Made by a program: the position numbers and the translations under genes
In this document: piece by piece, positions 1 to 8,177 of the stretch
How the letters are laid out: each line of letters opens with the position of its first letter
How positions within the stretch are numbered: the first letter of the stretch is position 1
Source of the DNA: Actinomycetota bacterium
GTDB lineage: Bacteria > Actinomycetota > Actinomycetes > Nanopelagicales > Nanopelagicaceae
Length of the DNA: 31,526 nt
Assembly (NCBI GenBank): GCA_009699795.1
Contig: WLNK01000003.1
Coordinates: 1-31,526 of the forward strand
Direction of reading: 5' to 3'
Notes under the pieces: model-generated
What the model was told of the DNA's origin: nothing
Databases searched by the model: none
Seen by the model: the letters and a program-made list of their open reading frames with translations, nothing else

Positions 1-1
1 A

Positions 2-322
2 GGGCTTGAAATCGCCGCAATGACAGGATTTATTATTCGGGGCGCAACGCTCGGAGTTCCAATAATTCTGGATGGGGTTATCACTCTTGCTGCCGCAAGC
101 GCAGCTGCCGAAATCAAACCTGAAATCTTGGGAACACTTATTGCTGGACATCGCTCATCCGAACCTGCATCAAGGATTGCTATAAACCATTTGAAGCTAA
201 AACCAATTCTGGATCTGGATTTGCGACTTGGAGAAGGTACGGGCGCAGTTTTAAGTATTCCTATATTACGGGCAGCGTGTTTGGCTTATGAACGAATGGG
301 AAAGCTAGAAAACTATATTTAG
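2..322 (+). CDS. cobT: Nicotinate-nucleotide-dimethylbenzimidazole phosphoribosyltransferase, C-terminal part (cut by window edge)
   Basis: Only the last ~106 residues are present; the frame is open to the left edge. CobT transfers phosphoribose from nicotinate mononucleotide to 5,6-dimethylbenzimidazole, making the lower ligand of cobalamin. Visible family features are the VPIILDG segment, the GHRSSEPA segment and the LDLDLRLGEGTGA segment, which carries the conserved C-terminal catalytic Glu region. The TAG stop overlaps the stop of the convergent gcvT by four bases. cobT (Rv2207) also lies near gcvT (Rv2211c) in M. tuberculosis, which supports the call. Whether the organism makes or only salvages cobalamin cannot be judged from this fragment. 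Confidence 0.9.
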   Translation, partial: GLEIAAMTGFIIRGATLGVPIILDGVITLAAASAAAEIKPEILGTLIAGHRSSEPASRIAINHLKLKPILDLDLRLGEGTGAVLSIPILRAACLAYERMGKLENYI

Positions 323-1407
323 CGAACGTGAGAAGGCACAAAAGGCAGCGTCACTACTTCGCAAATTGAATCTCGGCCGCGAACATCTAATACAACGTTA
401 GAACCAATCTCTATCGTGGGATCGATTAGAGCTAAACCAATTCCCTTTTTAAGAGTCGGTGAGAATGTTCCACTTGTAACTTCTCCGATAACTTTTCCGC
501 TTGAATCCTTTACCTGCATTCCAGCGCGTGGAATACCTCGGTCAGTTGCTGCGATAGCTTTAAGAATTCGCTTGGTTCCCTTTTCTTTCTGAGTTGTCAA
601 AACATCTGATCCTCTAAAACTTCCCTTTTTCCAACCAATCGCCCAGGTTGCTCCAGCTTCAACTGGTGATATGCCAAGTGTGAGTTCGTGTCCATGAAGG
701 GGATAACCCATTTCTGTACGCAAGGTATCTCGTGCTCCTAGCCCGCAAACCAGACCATCAAAAGGTCTTATCGCAGTCACGAGAGCGTCCCAAACTTTGT
801 TTGCATCCGACCACTTTGGCAGAAGCTCGAAACCAAGTTCTCCTGTATATCCAGTTCGGCACAAAATGACTTTGCACCCTGCGATTTCAACATGTGCAAA
901 TGCCATGTAATCCAGCTCTGGATTTACTACCAGAGCGCTCATGACTGCGTGGGATTTAGGACCTTGGAGTGCAATAACTGCATATTCTTCATGCAAATTT
1001 TTCACTTCAATTCCCGCTGGAGCCAATGACTTCAATACATTGACAACGCTTGCAGTGTTCGCAGCATTTGGAACAAGAAAAAGATCTGAATCTGAGTTTC
1101 TGTAGACAATAAGGTCATCAACCACTCCGCCATCATCGTTGCAAAGAAGCGTGTATTGAGCTTTCCCTGCGGCAATACGGTTGAGATCATTTGTCACCAT
1201 TGAATTCAAAAATTCGACAGCGCCCAGTCCGATAACAGAAGCCTTGCCAAGATGTGAAACATCAAATATTCCAACGCGCTCTCTCACCGCGGTGTGTTCT
1301 GCAATAACACCTGAACCTGGATATTCAATTGGCATTAACCATCCACCGAAATCAGCCATTTTGGCGTTAAGGGCTAGGTGTTTTTCGGCCAGTGGTGAAT
1401 TTTTCAT
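319..1407 (-). CDS. gcvT: Aminomethyltransferase, T-protein of the glycine cleavage system
   Basis: 362 residues, normal length for GcvT. The enzyme takes the aminomethyl group from lipoylated H-protein and, with tetrahydrofolate, yields methylene-THF and ammonia. The N-terminal segments FGGWLMPIEYPGSGV and FDVSHLGK and the folate-site segment NDDGGVVDDLIVYR are typical, as are the C-terminal GEVTSGTFSPTLKKGIGLAL and ALIDP-type residues. The ATG at 1407 is preceded by a -10 hexamer TAGGTT ending six bases upstream and no Shine-Dalgarno, so the mRNA is probably leaderless. It is divergent from pepA with only 22 bp between the chosen starts. The other glycine-cleavage genes are not in the window. 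Confidence 0.95.
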   Translation of the reverse strand: MKNSPLAEKHLALNAKMADFGGWLMPIEYPGSGVIAEHTAVRERVGIFDVSHLGKASVIGLGAVEFLNSMVTNDLNRIAAGKAQYTLLCNDDGGVVDDLIVYRNSDSDLFLVPNAANTASVVNVLKSLAPAGIEVKNLHEEYAVIALQGPKSHAVMSALVVNPELDYMAFAHVEIAGCKVILCRTGYTGELGFELLPKWSDANKVWDALVTAIRPFDGLVCGLGARDTLRTEMGYPLHGHELTLGISPVEAGATWAIGWKKGSFRGSDVLTTQKEKGTKRILKAIAATDRGIPRAGMQVKDSSGKVIGEVTSGTFSPTLKKGIGLALIDPTIEIGSNVVLDVRGRDSICEVVTLPFVPSHVR

Positions 1408-1413
1408 GTCGAC

Positions 1414-1419
1414 AACCTA
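1414..1419 (-). promoter_or_regulatory. -10 element of gcvT (leaderless)
   Basis: On the minus strand TAGGTT is followed by six bases (GTCGAC) and then the gcvT ATG. It shares two bases with the pepA -10 on the other strand. Confidence 0.6.
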
Positions 1420-1423
1420 CACT
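1418..1423 (+). promoter_or_regulatory. -10 element of pepA (leaderless)
   Basis: TACACT fits TANNNT and is followed by six bases (TGCCCA) and then ATG at 1430. This decides the pepA start at 1430 over the in-frame ATG at 1406. Confidence 0.6.
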
Positions 1424-1429
1424 TGCCCA

Positions 1430-2932
1430 ATGCCTAAAATCAGAATTTCAGAAGGAAATGTCAAAGATGACATCCTGGTGGTTGGACTCTCGCGCAAGAG
1501 CGCGAAAGATTCTCTGGTAATTGAGTCCGGCGATGTGGCTGTTGATGTCAAAAAATTTCAAAGAATTCTTGAAGATTTAGGCGCTACTGGAAAAACTGAG
1601 GAAGTAATAAAGATTCCTGGTAGTACTTCAGGTTTAGTTGTTTTCACGGGTCTTGGCGAATTCGGCAACCAATATACAAATGAAGTTTTACGACGCGCAG
1701 CAGGATCTGCCGCCCGTGAATTGGTCGGACACACAGCCGCAACTTTTTCCTTACCAAATGCCGATGAAAGTGCAGTCCATGCGATTGCCGAAGGTGCTGG
1801 GCTTGGGGCATATACATTTGATGAGTTTCGTGGGAACACTAAAAGTGAACGCAAAGCGCCCTTAAAAAACATCACTGTGATTAGCAAGAAATACACAAAG
1901 AGTGGCGGCGCATTGATTGCCCAACGCGCGCAGATAATTGTCGATTACACATATCTAGTACGCGATTTGATAAATACTCCCCCAAGCCATTTAACGCCAG
2001 TTACAATTGTAAATGCTATTCAAAACGCGGTAAAAAAATCTGGGGCAACCGGGATAAGAATCTCAGTTCTAAATGAGGGGCAACTTAAATCTAAGGGATT
2101 TGGTGGAATTACAGCCGTTGGTCAAGGTTCAAAAAATCCACCACGACTTCTCAACATCACATATTCCCCGGACAAATCGAAACTTAAAAAGAGCTCGATC
2201 AAAACTTATGCCTTCGTAGGAAAAGGAATCACCTTCGATACTGGAGGCTTGGCTCTCAAGCCAGCTCTTGGTATGGAAGCGATGAAATCAGATATGAGTG
2301 GAGCCGCTGCCGTTTGCGCAGCAACAATTGCAATTGCACTTCTAAAGCTCCCGATTGAAATTAATACTTACGCTCCCCTTGCGGAGAACATGGTGAGCGA
2401 AAATGCGACGCGGCCAAGTGACATCATCACGATGTATGGTGGCAAGACTGTTGAAGTCCTAAACCCGGATGCAGAAGGTCGACTAGTGCTTGGGGATGCC
2501 CTTGTAAAAGCACAAGAAAATAAGAAACTCGATGCAATTATTGATGTAGCAACGCTGACCGGTGCACAAGTGGTTGCACTCGGTACGCGCACAAGCGCAG
2601 TTATGACAAACAATGAAGTGTTAAGAAACAGTTTCTTGAAAGTTGCAGAAGCAAGTGGTGAAGCGTTCTGGCCAATGCCCCTTCCTGTTGAACTCCGCGC
2701 ATCACTTGATTCTCCAGTTGCAGATCTAGCAAATATCGGCGAACGAATGGGTGGAATGCTTGTCGCTGGATTATTTCTAAAAGAGTTTGTTGCCGATGAT
2801 TTGCCATGGCTACACCTGGATATCGCCGGCCCTGCATTTAATGAGAGCAAGCCCCATGGATACACACCTGTCGGTGGCACTGGTATTTCACTTCGCTCAT
2901 TGGTTGGGCTGGCCGAGTCCGCTGCTCAGTAA
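1430..2932 (+). CDS. pepA: Leucyl aminopeptidase, M17 family
   Basis: 500 residues from ATG 1430, the usual PepA length. It is a cytoplasmic two-metal aminopeptidase that removes N-terminal residues from peptides. The C-terminal catalytic half shows KGITFDTGG (metal/catalytic Lys about 265, Asp about 270), MKSDMSGAAA, and NPDAEGRL (Asp347, Glu349, Arg351), where the family usually has NTDAEGRL. The N-terminal half is the variable hexamerisation domain. An ATG at 1406 is in frame, but the -10 at 1418-1423 would lie inside that longer reading frame, so I prefer 1430. The position between gcvT and the E2 gene matches Rv2213 (pepB) and Streptomyces pepA beside lpd/sucB. No clear terminator follows. 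Confidence 0.95.
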   Translation: MPKIRISEGNVKDDILVVGLSRKSAKDSLVIESGDVAVDVKKFQRILEDLGATGKTEEVIKIPGSTSGLVVFTGLGEFGNQYTNEVLRRAAGSAARELVGHTAATFSLPNADESAVHAIAEGAGLGAYTFDEFRGNTKSERKAPLKNITVISKKYTKSGGALIAQRAQIIVDYTYLVRDLINTPPSHLTPVTIVNAIQNAVKKSGATGIRISVLNEGQLKSKGFGGITAVGQGSKNPPRLLNITYSPDKSKLKKSSIKTYAFVGKGITFDTGGLALKPALGMEAMKSDMSGAAAVCAATIAIALLKLPIEINTYAPLAENMVSENATRPSDIITMYGGKTVEVLNPDAEGRLVLGDALVKAQENKKLDAIIDVATLTGAQVVALGTRTSAVMTNNEVLRNSFLKVAEASGEAFWPMPLPVELRASLDSPVADLANIGERMGGMLVAGLFLKEFVADDLPWLHLDIAGPAFNESKPHGYTPVGGTGISLRSLVGLAESAAQ

Positions 2933-3027
2933 GTGAGATTTCCCTTGCGCGTAATAAAGCGCACACTCCCAGTTCGTCAATTTCACCTGCTGGCTGGCAA
3001 GATAGGGCAATAGTTACTCATACTTAA

Positions 3028-3034
3028 GAGGGAG
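3028..3034 (+). promoter_or_regulatory. Shine-Dalgarno of lpd
   Basis: GAGGGAG lies eight bases before the GTG at 3043. It supports this non-ATG start and shows that lpd, unlike pepA, has a leader. Confidence 0.7.
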
Positions 3035-3042
3035 TTCTCCAG

Positions 3043-4410
3043 GTGTCGAATTTGGATCTTGTTGTTCTAGGTGGCGGCAGCGGCGGATACGCAGCAGCCC
3101 TTCGTGGTTCGCAGCTAGGACTTTCTGTTGCACTCATCGAAGCCGACAAATTAGGTGGAACTTGTTTACACCGCGGTTGCATCCCTACTAAGGCCCTCCT
3201 CCATGCTGGCGAGATTGCTGATGGCACTCGCGAGGCAAGCCACTTCGGAGTAAATGCGACTTTCAACTCGATTGATATGAATGGCGTTAACTCTTATAAA
3301 GATGGAGTTATCTCAAAGCTTCACAAAGGATTACAAGGATTAGTTAAGTCTCGCGGAATCACGTACATCGAAGGTCATGGAAAGCTAATTTCGAAAGACA
3401 CAATCGATGTAAACGGAACGAAGTACACGGGAAAAAATATTTTGTTAGCAACAGGTTCTTATGCCAAAACTCTTCCTGGCTTAGATATTGACGGGAAGCG
3501 AGTGCTTACTTCAGATCATGCAATGAAAATGGATTACGTCCCAAAAAGTGCGATAGTCCTAGGCGGCGGAGTTATTGGTTGCGAGTTTGCATCAGTCTGG
3601 AAATCATTTGGCTCTGATGTAACAATCATCGAAGGCTTGCCTCATCTAGTGGCTCTTGAAGACGAATCATCAAGTAAGCAACTTGAACGTGCTTACCGAA
3701 AGCGCGGCATAAATTTCGAGCTTGGGGTTCGCTTCAAGTCTCACAAAGTAAATGGCGACAGCGTCACAGTTACCCTCGAAGATGGAAAAGAGTTCACCGC
3801 AGAGGTGTTGCTCGTTGCCGTTGGTCGCGGACCAGTCTCAGCAGGTCTTGGCTATCAAGAACAAGGAATCACGATGGATCGTGGTTATATCCTCGTCGAT
3901 AACAAATGCCGCACAAATATTCCTGGAATCTGGGCAGTTGGCGATTTGATTCCAACACTTCAACTCGCTCACGTTGGCTTCGCTGAAGGAATTCTTGTTG
4001 CAGAAGAGATTGCAGGGCTAAATCCTCGTCCGATTAATTATGACGGTGTCCCACGAGTTACTTATTCAGAACCAGAAGTTGCATCCGTTGGACTTACAAC
4101 CGCTCAAGCAAAAGAGCGTGGTCACGATGTAGTTGAACTCAATTATGATTTAGCGGGTAACGGTAAGGCTCAGATATTGCGAACAGCTGGTTCTGTAAAA
4201 CTTGTTTCACAGAAGAACGGGCCGGTGCTCGGTATTCATATGGTTGGCGCGCGCGTTGGCGAACTTCTTGCCGAAGCGCAATTGATTTTCAATTGGGAAG
4301 CAACAGCAGATGACGTTGCACCACTCATTCACGCACACCCAACTCTGTCGGAGGCGATGGGCGAAGCTCATATGGCTCTTGCAGGAAAACCACTTCACGC
4401 GCACGGATAA
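3043..4410 (+). CDS. lpdA: Dihydrolipoyl dehydrogenase (E3)
   Basis: 455 residues with a GTG start. It is the flavoprotein E3 that reoxidises dihydrolipoyl groups on 2-oxoacid dehydrogenase E2 and glycine-cleavage H protein, passing electrons to NAD+. The FAD-binding GGGSGGYAAA is at residues 10-19, the redox disulfide GGTCLHRGCIPTK has Cys41 and Cys46, an NAD-binding GGGVIGCE follows, then the second FAD motif AVGDL. The C-terminal catalytic pair is His432 (HAHPT) and Glu437. The next gene, encoding E2, begins 12 bp after the stop, so the two are almost certainly one operon. The neighbouring lipB/lipA supply the lipoyl cofactor. Confidence 0.97.
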   Translation: MSNLDLVVLGGGSGGYAAALRGSQLGLSVALIEADKLGGTCLHRGCIPTKALLHAGEIADGTREASHFGVNATFNSIDMNGVNSYKDGVISKLHKGLQGLVKSRGITYIEGHGKLISKDTIDVNGTKYTGKNILLATGSYAKTLPGLDIDGKRVLTSDHAMKMDYVPKSAIVLGGGVIGCEFASVWKSFGSDVTIIEGLPHLVALEDESSSKQLERAYRKRGINFELGVRFKSHKVNGDSVTVTLEDGKEFTAEVLLVAVGRGPVSAGLGYQEQGITMDRGYILVDNKCRTNIPGIWAVGDLIPTLQLAHVGFAEGILVAEEIAGLNPRPINYDGVPRVTYSEPEVASVGLTTAQAKERGHDVVELNYDLAGNGKAQILRTAGSVKLVSQKNGPVLGIHMVGARVGELLAEAQLIFNWEATADDVAPLIHAHPTLSEAMGEAHMALAGKPLHAHG

Positions 4411-4422
4411 GAGGAAATTGAT

Positions 4423-6120
4423 ATGACATTTTCAGTAACGATGCCCGCTCTCGGTGAGAGCGTAAGTGAAGGAACTGTTACACGTTGGCTTAAAGCCGAA
4501 GGTGACCATGTAAATGTTGATGAGCCGCTCCTAGAAGTTTCGACTGACAAAGTTGATACAGAAATTCCTTCACCAGTAGCCGGAACTCTTCAAAAGATTA
4601 TTGTTGCAATAGATCAAACAGTTCCAGTTGGTGCAGAACTCGCAATCATTGCCGACGCAGGGGCATCAACTCCAACTCCTGCAGCACCAGTGGTTGTTGA
4701 GCCTGTTACTCCGCCGCCTGCTGCGCCAGTTGTTACAGCACCGGTGACTCCCCCACCAGCTGCTGCCCCTGTTACAACAGCAGCATCTGCATCTAGTGGT
4801 GCCGGAACAATTATTGCTATGCCCGCTCTCGGTGAGAGCGTTAGCGAAGGAACTGTTACTCGTTGGCTCAAAAACGTTGGCGACGCAGTTGCAATCGATG
4901 AACCGCTACTTGAAGTTTCAACCGATAAAGTCGATACAGAAATTCCTTCACCAGTTGCAGGAATACTTCTTTCGATTGATGTAGCCGTTGATTCAACTGT
5001 TCCTGTCGGTGCGCGTCTTGGATTAATCGGTGCAAGTGGTGCCCCTGTTGCAGCCCCTGTAACTCCAGCGCCAGTTGCTCCAGTTGTTGCCGCCCCTGTA
5101 ACTCCGGCTCCAGTTGCACCAGTAGTTGCAGCTCCAGTTGTTGCTGCACCAGTTGTTGCTGCACCAGTTGTTGCTGCACCAGTTACATCACAACCAACAG
5201 ATGCTTATGTAACTCCCATTGTTCGAAAACTTGCTTCTGAATTAGGCGTAAACCTTGCAGCGGTAAAGGGAACTGGTATCGGCGGTCGTATTCGCAAGGA
5301 AGATGTTGAAGCTGCCGCTCCAAAATCAGCTTCCACCACTGCACCTGCTCAAAGTGCGCCTGCGCGCGCAACAACGCCGAGCGCGGCCGTTGCAGCTTCA
5401 CCACTTCGCGGCACAACTGTGACGATGTCACGACTTAGAAAAGTCATCGCTGCTCGCATGGTTGAATCCCTTCAAGTAAGTGCGCAACTCACTACCGTTG
5501 TTGAAGTTGATGTAACAAAGATTGCTCGACTTCGCGATCGTTCCAAGGCAACATTTGAAGCACGCGAAGGAGTCAAGCTCTCATTCCTGCCCTTCTTCGC
5601 AGTTGCAGTGTGCGAAGCGCTCAAGCAGCACCCAGTACTTAATTCATCGGTTGAAGGCGACCAGATTATTTATCACGGAGCAGAACACCTTGGAGTTGCT
5701 GTCGATACAGAGCGAGGACTTTTAGTTCCTGTTATTCATAATGCGGGTGACCTCAATATGGGTGGCATCGCAAGAAAGATTTCTGATCTTGCAGCACGTA
5801 CTCGTGAAAACAAAGTGACGCCAGACGAATTAGGTGGTGGAACTTTCACTCTTACAAATACAGGAAGTCGTGGCGCACTTTTTGATACTCCGATTATCAA
5901 TCAACCACAAGTAGCCATTCTTGGACTTGGCGCGGTTGTAAAGAGACCAATGGTCGTTAAGGGTGAAGACGGGGGCGAAACAATTGCAATTCGCTCAATG
6001 GTTTATCTAGGTCTTTCATACGATCATCGAATCGTTGATGGCGCAGATGCTGCACGCTTCTTGGTAACTTTAAAAGAGCGCCTTGAAGGCGGAGCGTTCG
6101 AATCAGATTTGGGACTTTAA
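4423..6120 (+). CDS. sucB: Dihydrolipoamide acyltransferase (E2) with two lipoyl domains
   Basis: 565 residues. Two lipoyl domains (about 2-78 and 129-203) each carry STDKVDTE, with lipoyl-lysines at Lys43 and Lys169. Alanine/proline/valine linkers follow each. A peripheral subunit-binding domain lies at about 262-297 (TPIVRKLASELGV, GTGIGGRIRKEDV). The catalytic acyltransferase domain runs from about 330 to the end, with the active site HRIVDG (His535, Asp539). In actinobacteria this protein, labelled SucB or DlaT, usually serves pyruvate dehydrogenase and is shared with the 2-oxoglutarate complex; which substrate it uses here cannot be told without E1. GAGGA lies seven bases before the ATG. 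The two lipoyl domains are unusually similar in DNA (see findings). Confidence 0.95.
   Translation: MTFSVTMPALGESVSEGTVTRWLKAEGDHVNVDEPLLEVSTDKVDTEIPSPVAGTLQKIIVAIDQTVPVGAELAIIADAGASTPTPAAPVVVEPVTPPPAAPVVTAPVTPPPAAAPVTTAASASSGAGTIIAMPALGESVSEGTVTRWLKNVGDAVAIDEPLLEVSTDKVDTEIPSPVAGILLSIDVAVDSTVPVGARLGLIGASGAPVAAPVTPAPVAPVVAAPVTPAPVAPVVAAPVVAAPVVAAPVVAAPVTSQPTDAYVTPIVRKLASELGVNLAAVKGTGIGGRIRKEDVEAAAPKSASTTAPAQSAPARATTPSAAVAASPLRGTTVTMSRLRKVIAARMVESLQVSAQLTTVVEVDVTKIARLRDRSKATFEAREGVKLSFLPFFAVAVCEALKQHPVLNSSVEGDQIIYHGAEHLGVAVDTERGLLVPVIHNAGDLNMGGIARKISDLAARTRENKVTPDELGGGTFTLTNTGSRGALFDTPIINQPQVAILGLGAVVKRPMVVKGEDGGETIAIRSMVYLGLSYDHRIVDGADAARFLVTLKERLEGGAFESDLGL
5119..5184 (+). repeat. 15-bp tandem repeat in the E2 linker
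   Basis: The unit CCAGTTGTTGCTGCA occurs exactly three times at 5134-5178, followed by a partial unit (5179-5184) and preceded by one degenerate copy (5119-5133). It encodes the repeating pentapeptide PVVAA of the flexible linker. Being a multiple of three, gain or loss of a unit keeps the frame. Confidence 0.9.
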
Positions 6121-6126
6121 ATAAAG

Positions 6127-7020
6127 ATGCCACTTCAGCGCATAGCAATTACTGGTTCATCTGGATTAATTGGCAGCGCTCTTGTCGGCCATCTCAAATC
6201 CGAGGGTCACACAGTTCAACGACTCGTCCGACGCGATCCAGTGTCCTCCGATGAAATTAAATGGGATCCTAAATCTGGCTACGTAGATATCGAAGCTCTT
6301 CGCGGAGTCGATGCTGTAATTCATTTAGCCGGCGTGGGTGTTGGAGATAAGCGATGGTCAAAGAAATACAAAGCAGAGATTTTGAATTCAAGACTTCTCG
6401 GTACCACTGCAATTGCAAATGCAGTTGCCGAAGTGCAGCCTTCAGTCTTCATTTCTGCATCGGCTATCGGTTGGTACGGAGAATCAGGTAATCGCGGAGT
6501 CATTGAATCCGATAGCTCAGGTGATGATTTTCTTGCTGCTGTTTGTCGAGAATGGGAAGCTGCTGCCGACTTAGCTGGCCCAAATGTGCGAATTGTAAAA
6601 ATTCGTACGGGACTTGTTTTAGATCCAACTGGTGGTGCACTTGGAAAAATGCTTCCCCTTTTTAGGATCGGTCTCGGTGGAAAACTCGGTTCGGGTAAAC
6701 AGTGGTGGTCTTGGATAACTCTTCACGATCAAATCCGTGCGATTGATTTCATTCTTGCTCACAAAGAGATCACTGGACCGGTAAACATCACGGCTCCGAA
6801 TCCAGTGACTAACCAGGAATTTACCTCGGCGCTGGCGCGCGCAATGAAGCGACCTGCACTCTTTCCTGCACCAGCAATTGCACTGAAATTGGCCTTAGGT
6901 GGTTTTTCTTCTGAAATATTAGGATCGAAAAAAGTTATTCCACAGAAGTTAACTGATGCAGGGTTTACTTGGGACTACCCGCACGTTTCATCAGCCCTGG
7001 ATGTATTAGTCGAAAACTAG
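6127..7020 (+). CDS. TIGR01777-family NAD-dependent epimerase/dehydratase-like protein
   Basis: 297 residues, ATG six bases after the E2 stop, so co-transcribed. The N-terminal GSSGLIGSALVGHL is the Rossmann nucleotide-binding loop of the extended short-chain dehydrogenase superfamily. DAVIHLAGVGVGDKRW, SASAIGWYGESG (with the catalytic-type Tyr) and the C-terminal VIPQKLTDAGFTW (a C-terminal DUF1731-type region) are typical of the TIGR01777/YfcH group. Its substrate is unknown. The M. tuberculosis counterpart (Rv2216) also lies between dlaT and lipB, so the position is conserved. The last four bases overlap the stop of the convergent FAD oxidoreductase. Confidence 0.88.
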   Translation: MPLQRIAITGSSGLIGSALVGHLKSEGHTVQRLVRRDPVSSDEIKWDPKSGYVDIEALRGVDAVIHLAGVGVGDKRWSKKYKAEILNSRLLGTTAIANAVAEVQPSVFISASAIGWYGESGNRGVIESDSSGDDFLAAVCREWEAAADLAGPNVRIVKIRTGLVLDPTGGALGKMLPLFRIGLGGKLGSGKQWWSWITLHDQIRAIDFILAHKEITGPVNITAPNPVTNQEFTSALARAMKRPALFPAPAIALKLALGGFSSEILGSKKVIPQKLTDAGFTWDYPHVSSALDVLVEN

Positions 7021-8141
7021 ATAAGTTCTTCTGCAGCCAAACGCCCAGAAAGTAGCGCCCCATTTTGTGATGGTGAAGTCCGGTAATCGCCTGCCACATA
7101 AATCCCTTTAGATATACGCGAGGATTGAACAGCTGGGGCATTTATTGGGAAGAGTGGCAAGGCAGCCGGAAGATCAAATTTTGCTACTAACTCCCATTTC
7201 GTTGTCGGCACTCCCCACATAATCGAAAGATGGCGGCGCACTTCAGATTCAGAAATAGGTGTCACTGAGGTGCTTGAAATTAAGTTTGCACCCTCAGGGG
7301 CATAACTTGGAGCCAAATTTGAAATGACAATCGAATTAACGACCGCTCCTCTTTGTTCGCCATCAACTCTAAGTCTTGATGTTTGTGAAGGCGCATCACT
7401 TGTACTGTGATACCACGTCGTGCAACCAAGTTGTTCAGGGGTTGCCGGTAAATCGAGTAATTGAGCCGCGTGCATTGCATCTGTCGCAACAATTATTTCT
7501 TCTTCTTTGAACTCATCTAAAGATTCAACGTAGCTGCTAAATTCAATGTTCTTAACCCTGTTAGCCAAGACTTCAGAAACCCGTGCAACGCCCGCAGCAG
7601 GAACGCCGGATTTTCCGGAAATAAAACTCTTGATAATTTCTTTCCCTGCAATGGCGCCGACCTTATTCGGATCCGTTAAAAAAACTCCAACTAAGAATGG
7701 CTTGAGCACTTTGCGGTAAATAGAACCAGCCCCACATCGAATGAAATGAGTTTCGACGCTCTCTCCCATCTTCGGTGAGGAAAGTAAGTACTTTAGGAGC
7801 GAAGCTTTGTTTTGAATTGATCCGGTGCGTTCGTCAAAAATCCCAGTCAGAGATTCACGTGGATCACCTATTGAAGCAAAATCTTTACCAAGGCAAATAT
7901 CAATGATTCTCGGGGCTTGGATAAATTCAATTTCTTTTGAAATACCGAGTCGCTTAAATTCCGGATAATTAAGATTTATTAATTGAAAGCCACGATCGAG
8001 GCGAAAGCCATCTACATAATCTGTAGTAAGGCGCCCGCCTGGCCGATCACTGGCCTCGATAACGCGGACTTCTTTTCCCGCTTCTTGGAGAGTTAGTGCA
8101 GCACTTAGCCCAGCAAGCCCAGCACCAATTACAACGACCAA
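7017..8141 (-). CDS. FAD-dependent oxidoreductase, amine-oxidase/phytoene-desaturase-related
   Basis: 374 residues, TTG start. The N-terminus VVVIGAGLAGLSAALTLQEA with Glu29 and GGRL (about 35-38) is the FAD-binding Rossmann fold of the amine oxidase/carotenoid desaturase superfamily. RGFQLIN near residue 53 and a C-terminal YVAGDYRTSPSQNGALLSG segment that closes the FAD site fit the small phytoene-desaturase-related branch. The substrate is unknown. The TTG gives a start exactly at the Rossmann strand, and I see no in-frame ATG nearby upstream; the start is moderately sure. It lies 36 bp downstream of the MMPL gene on the same strand, probably one operon. Both interrupt the conserved E2-epimerase-lipB order. 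Confidence 0.8.
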   Translation of the reverse strand: MVVVIGAGLAGLSAALTLQEAGKEVRVIEASDRPGGRLTTDYVDGFRLDRGFQLINLNYPEFKRLGISKEIEFIQAPRIIDICLGKDFASIGDPRESLTGIFDERTGSIQNKASLLKYLLSSPKMGESVETHFIRCGAGSIYRKVLKPFLVGVFLTDPNKVGAIAGKEIIKSFISGKSGVPAAGVARVSEVLANRVKNIEFSSYVESLDEFKEEEIIVATDAMHAAQLLDLPATPEQLGCTTWYHSTSDAPSQTSRLRVDGEQRGAVVNSIVISNLAPSYAPEGANLISSTSVTPISESEVRRHLSIMWGVPTTKWELVAKFDLPAALPLFPINAPAVQSSRISKGIYVAGDYRTSPSQNGALLSGRLAAEELI

Positions 8142-8177
8142 GATTCTTATCTTTCTAGTATGCGAAGTTTGAAGATT

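Noticed and set aside
1408..1429. Glycine riboswitch upstream of gcvT
   Set aside because: Only 22 bp separate the start codons and the gcvT transcript appears leaderless, so there is no room for an aptamer.
2946..2963. Terminator hairpin after pepA (TGCGC...GCGCA)
   Set aside because: A five-base stem with an eight-base loop and no T-run is too weak to call.
5119..5184. CRISPR-like array
   Set aside because: The 15-bp units are contiguous without spacers and encode an in-frame protein linker.
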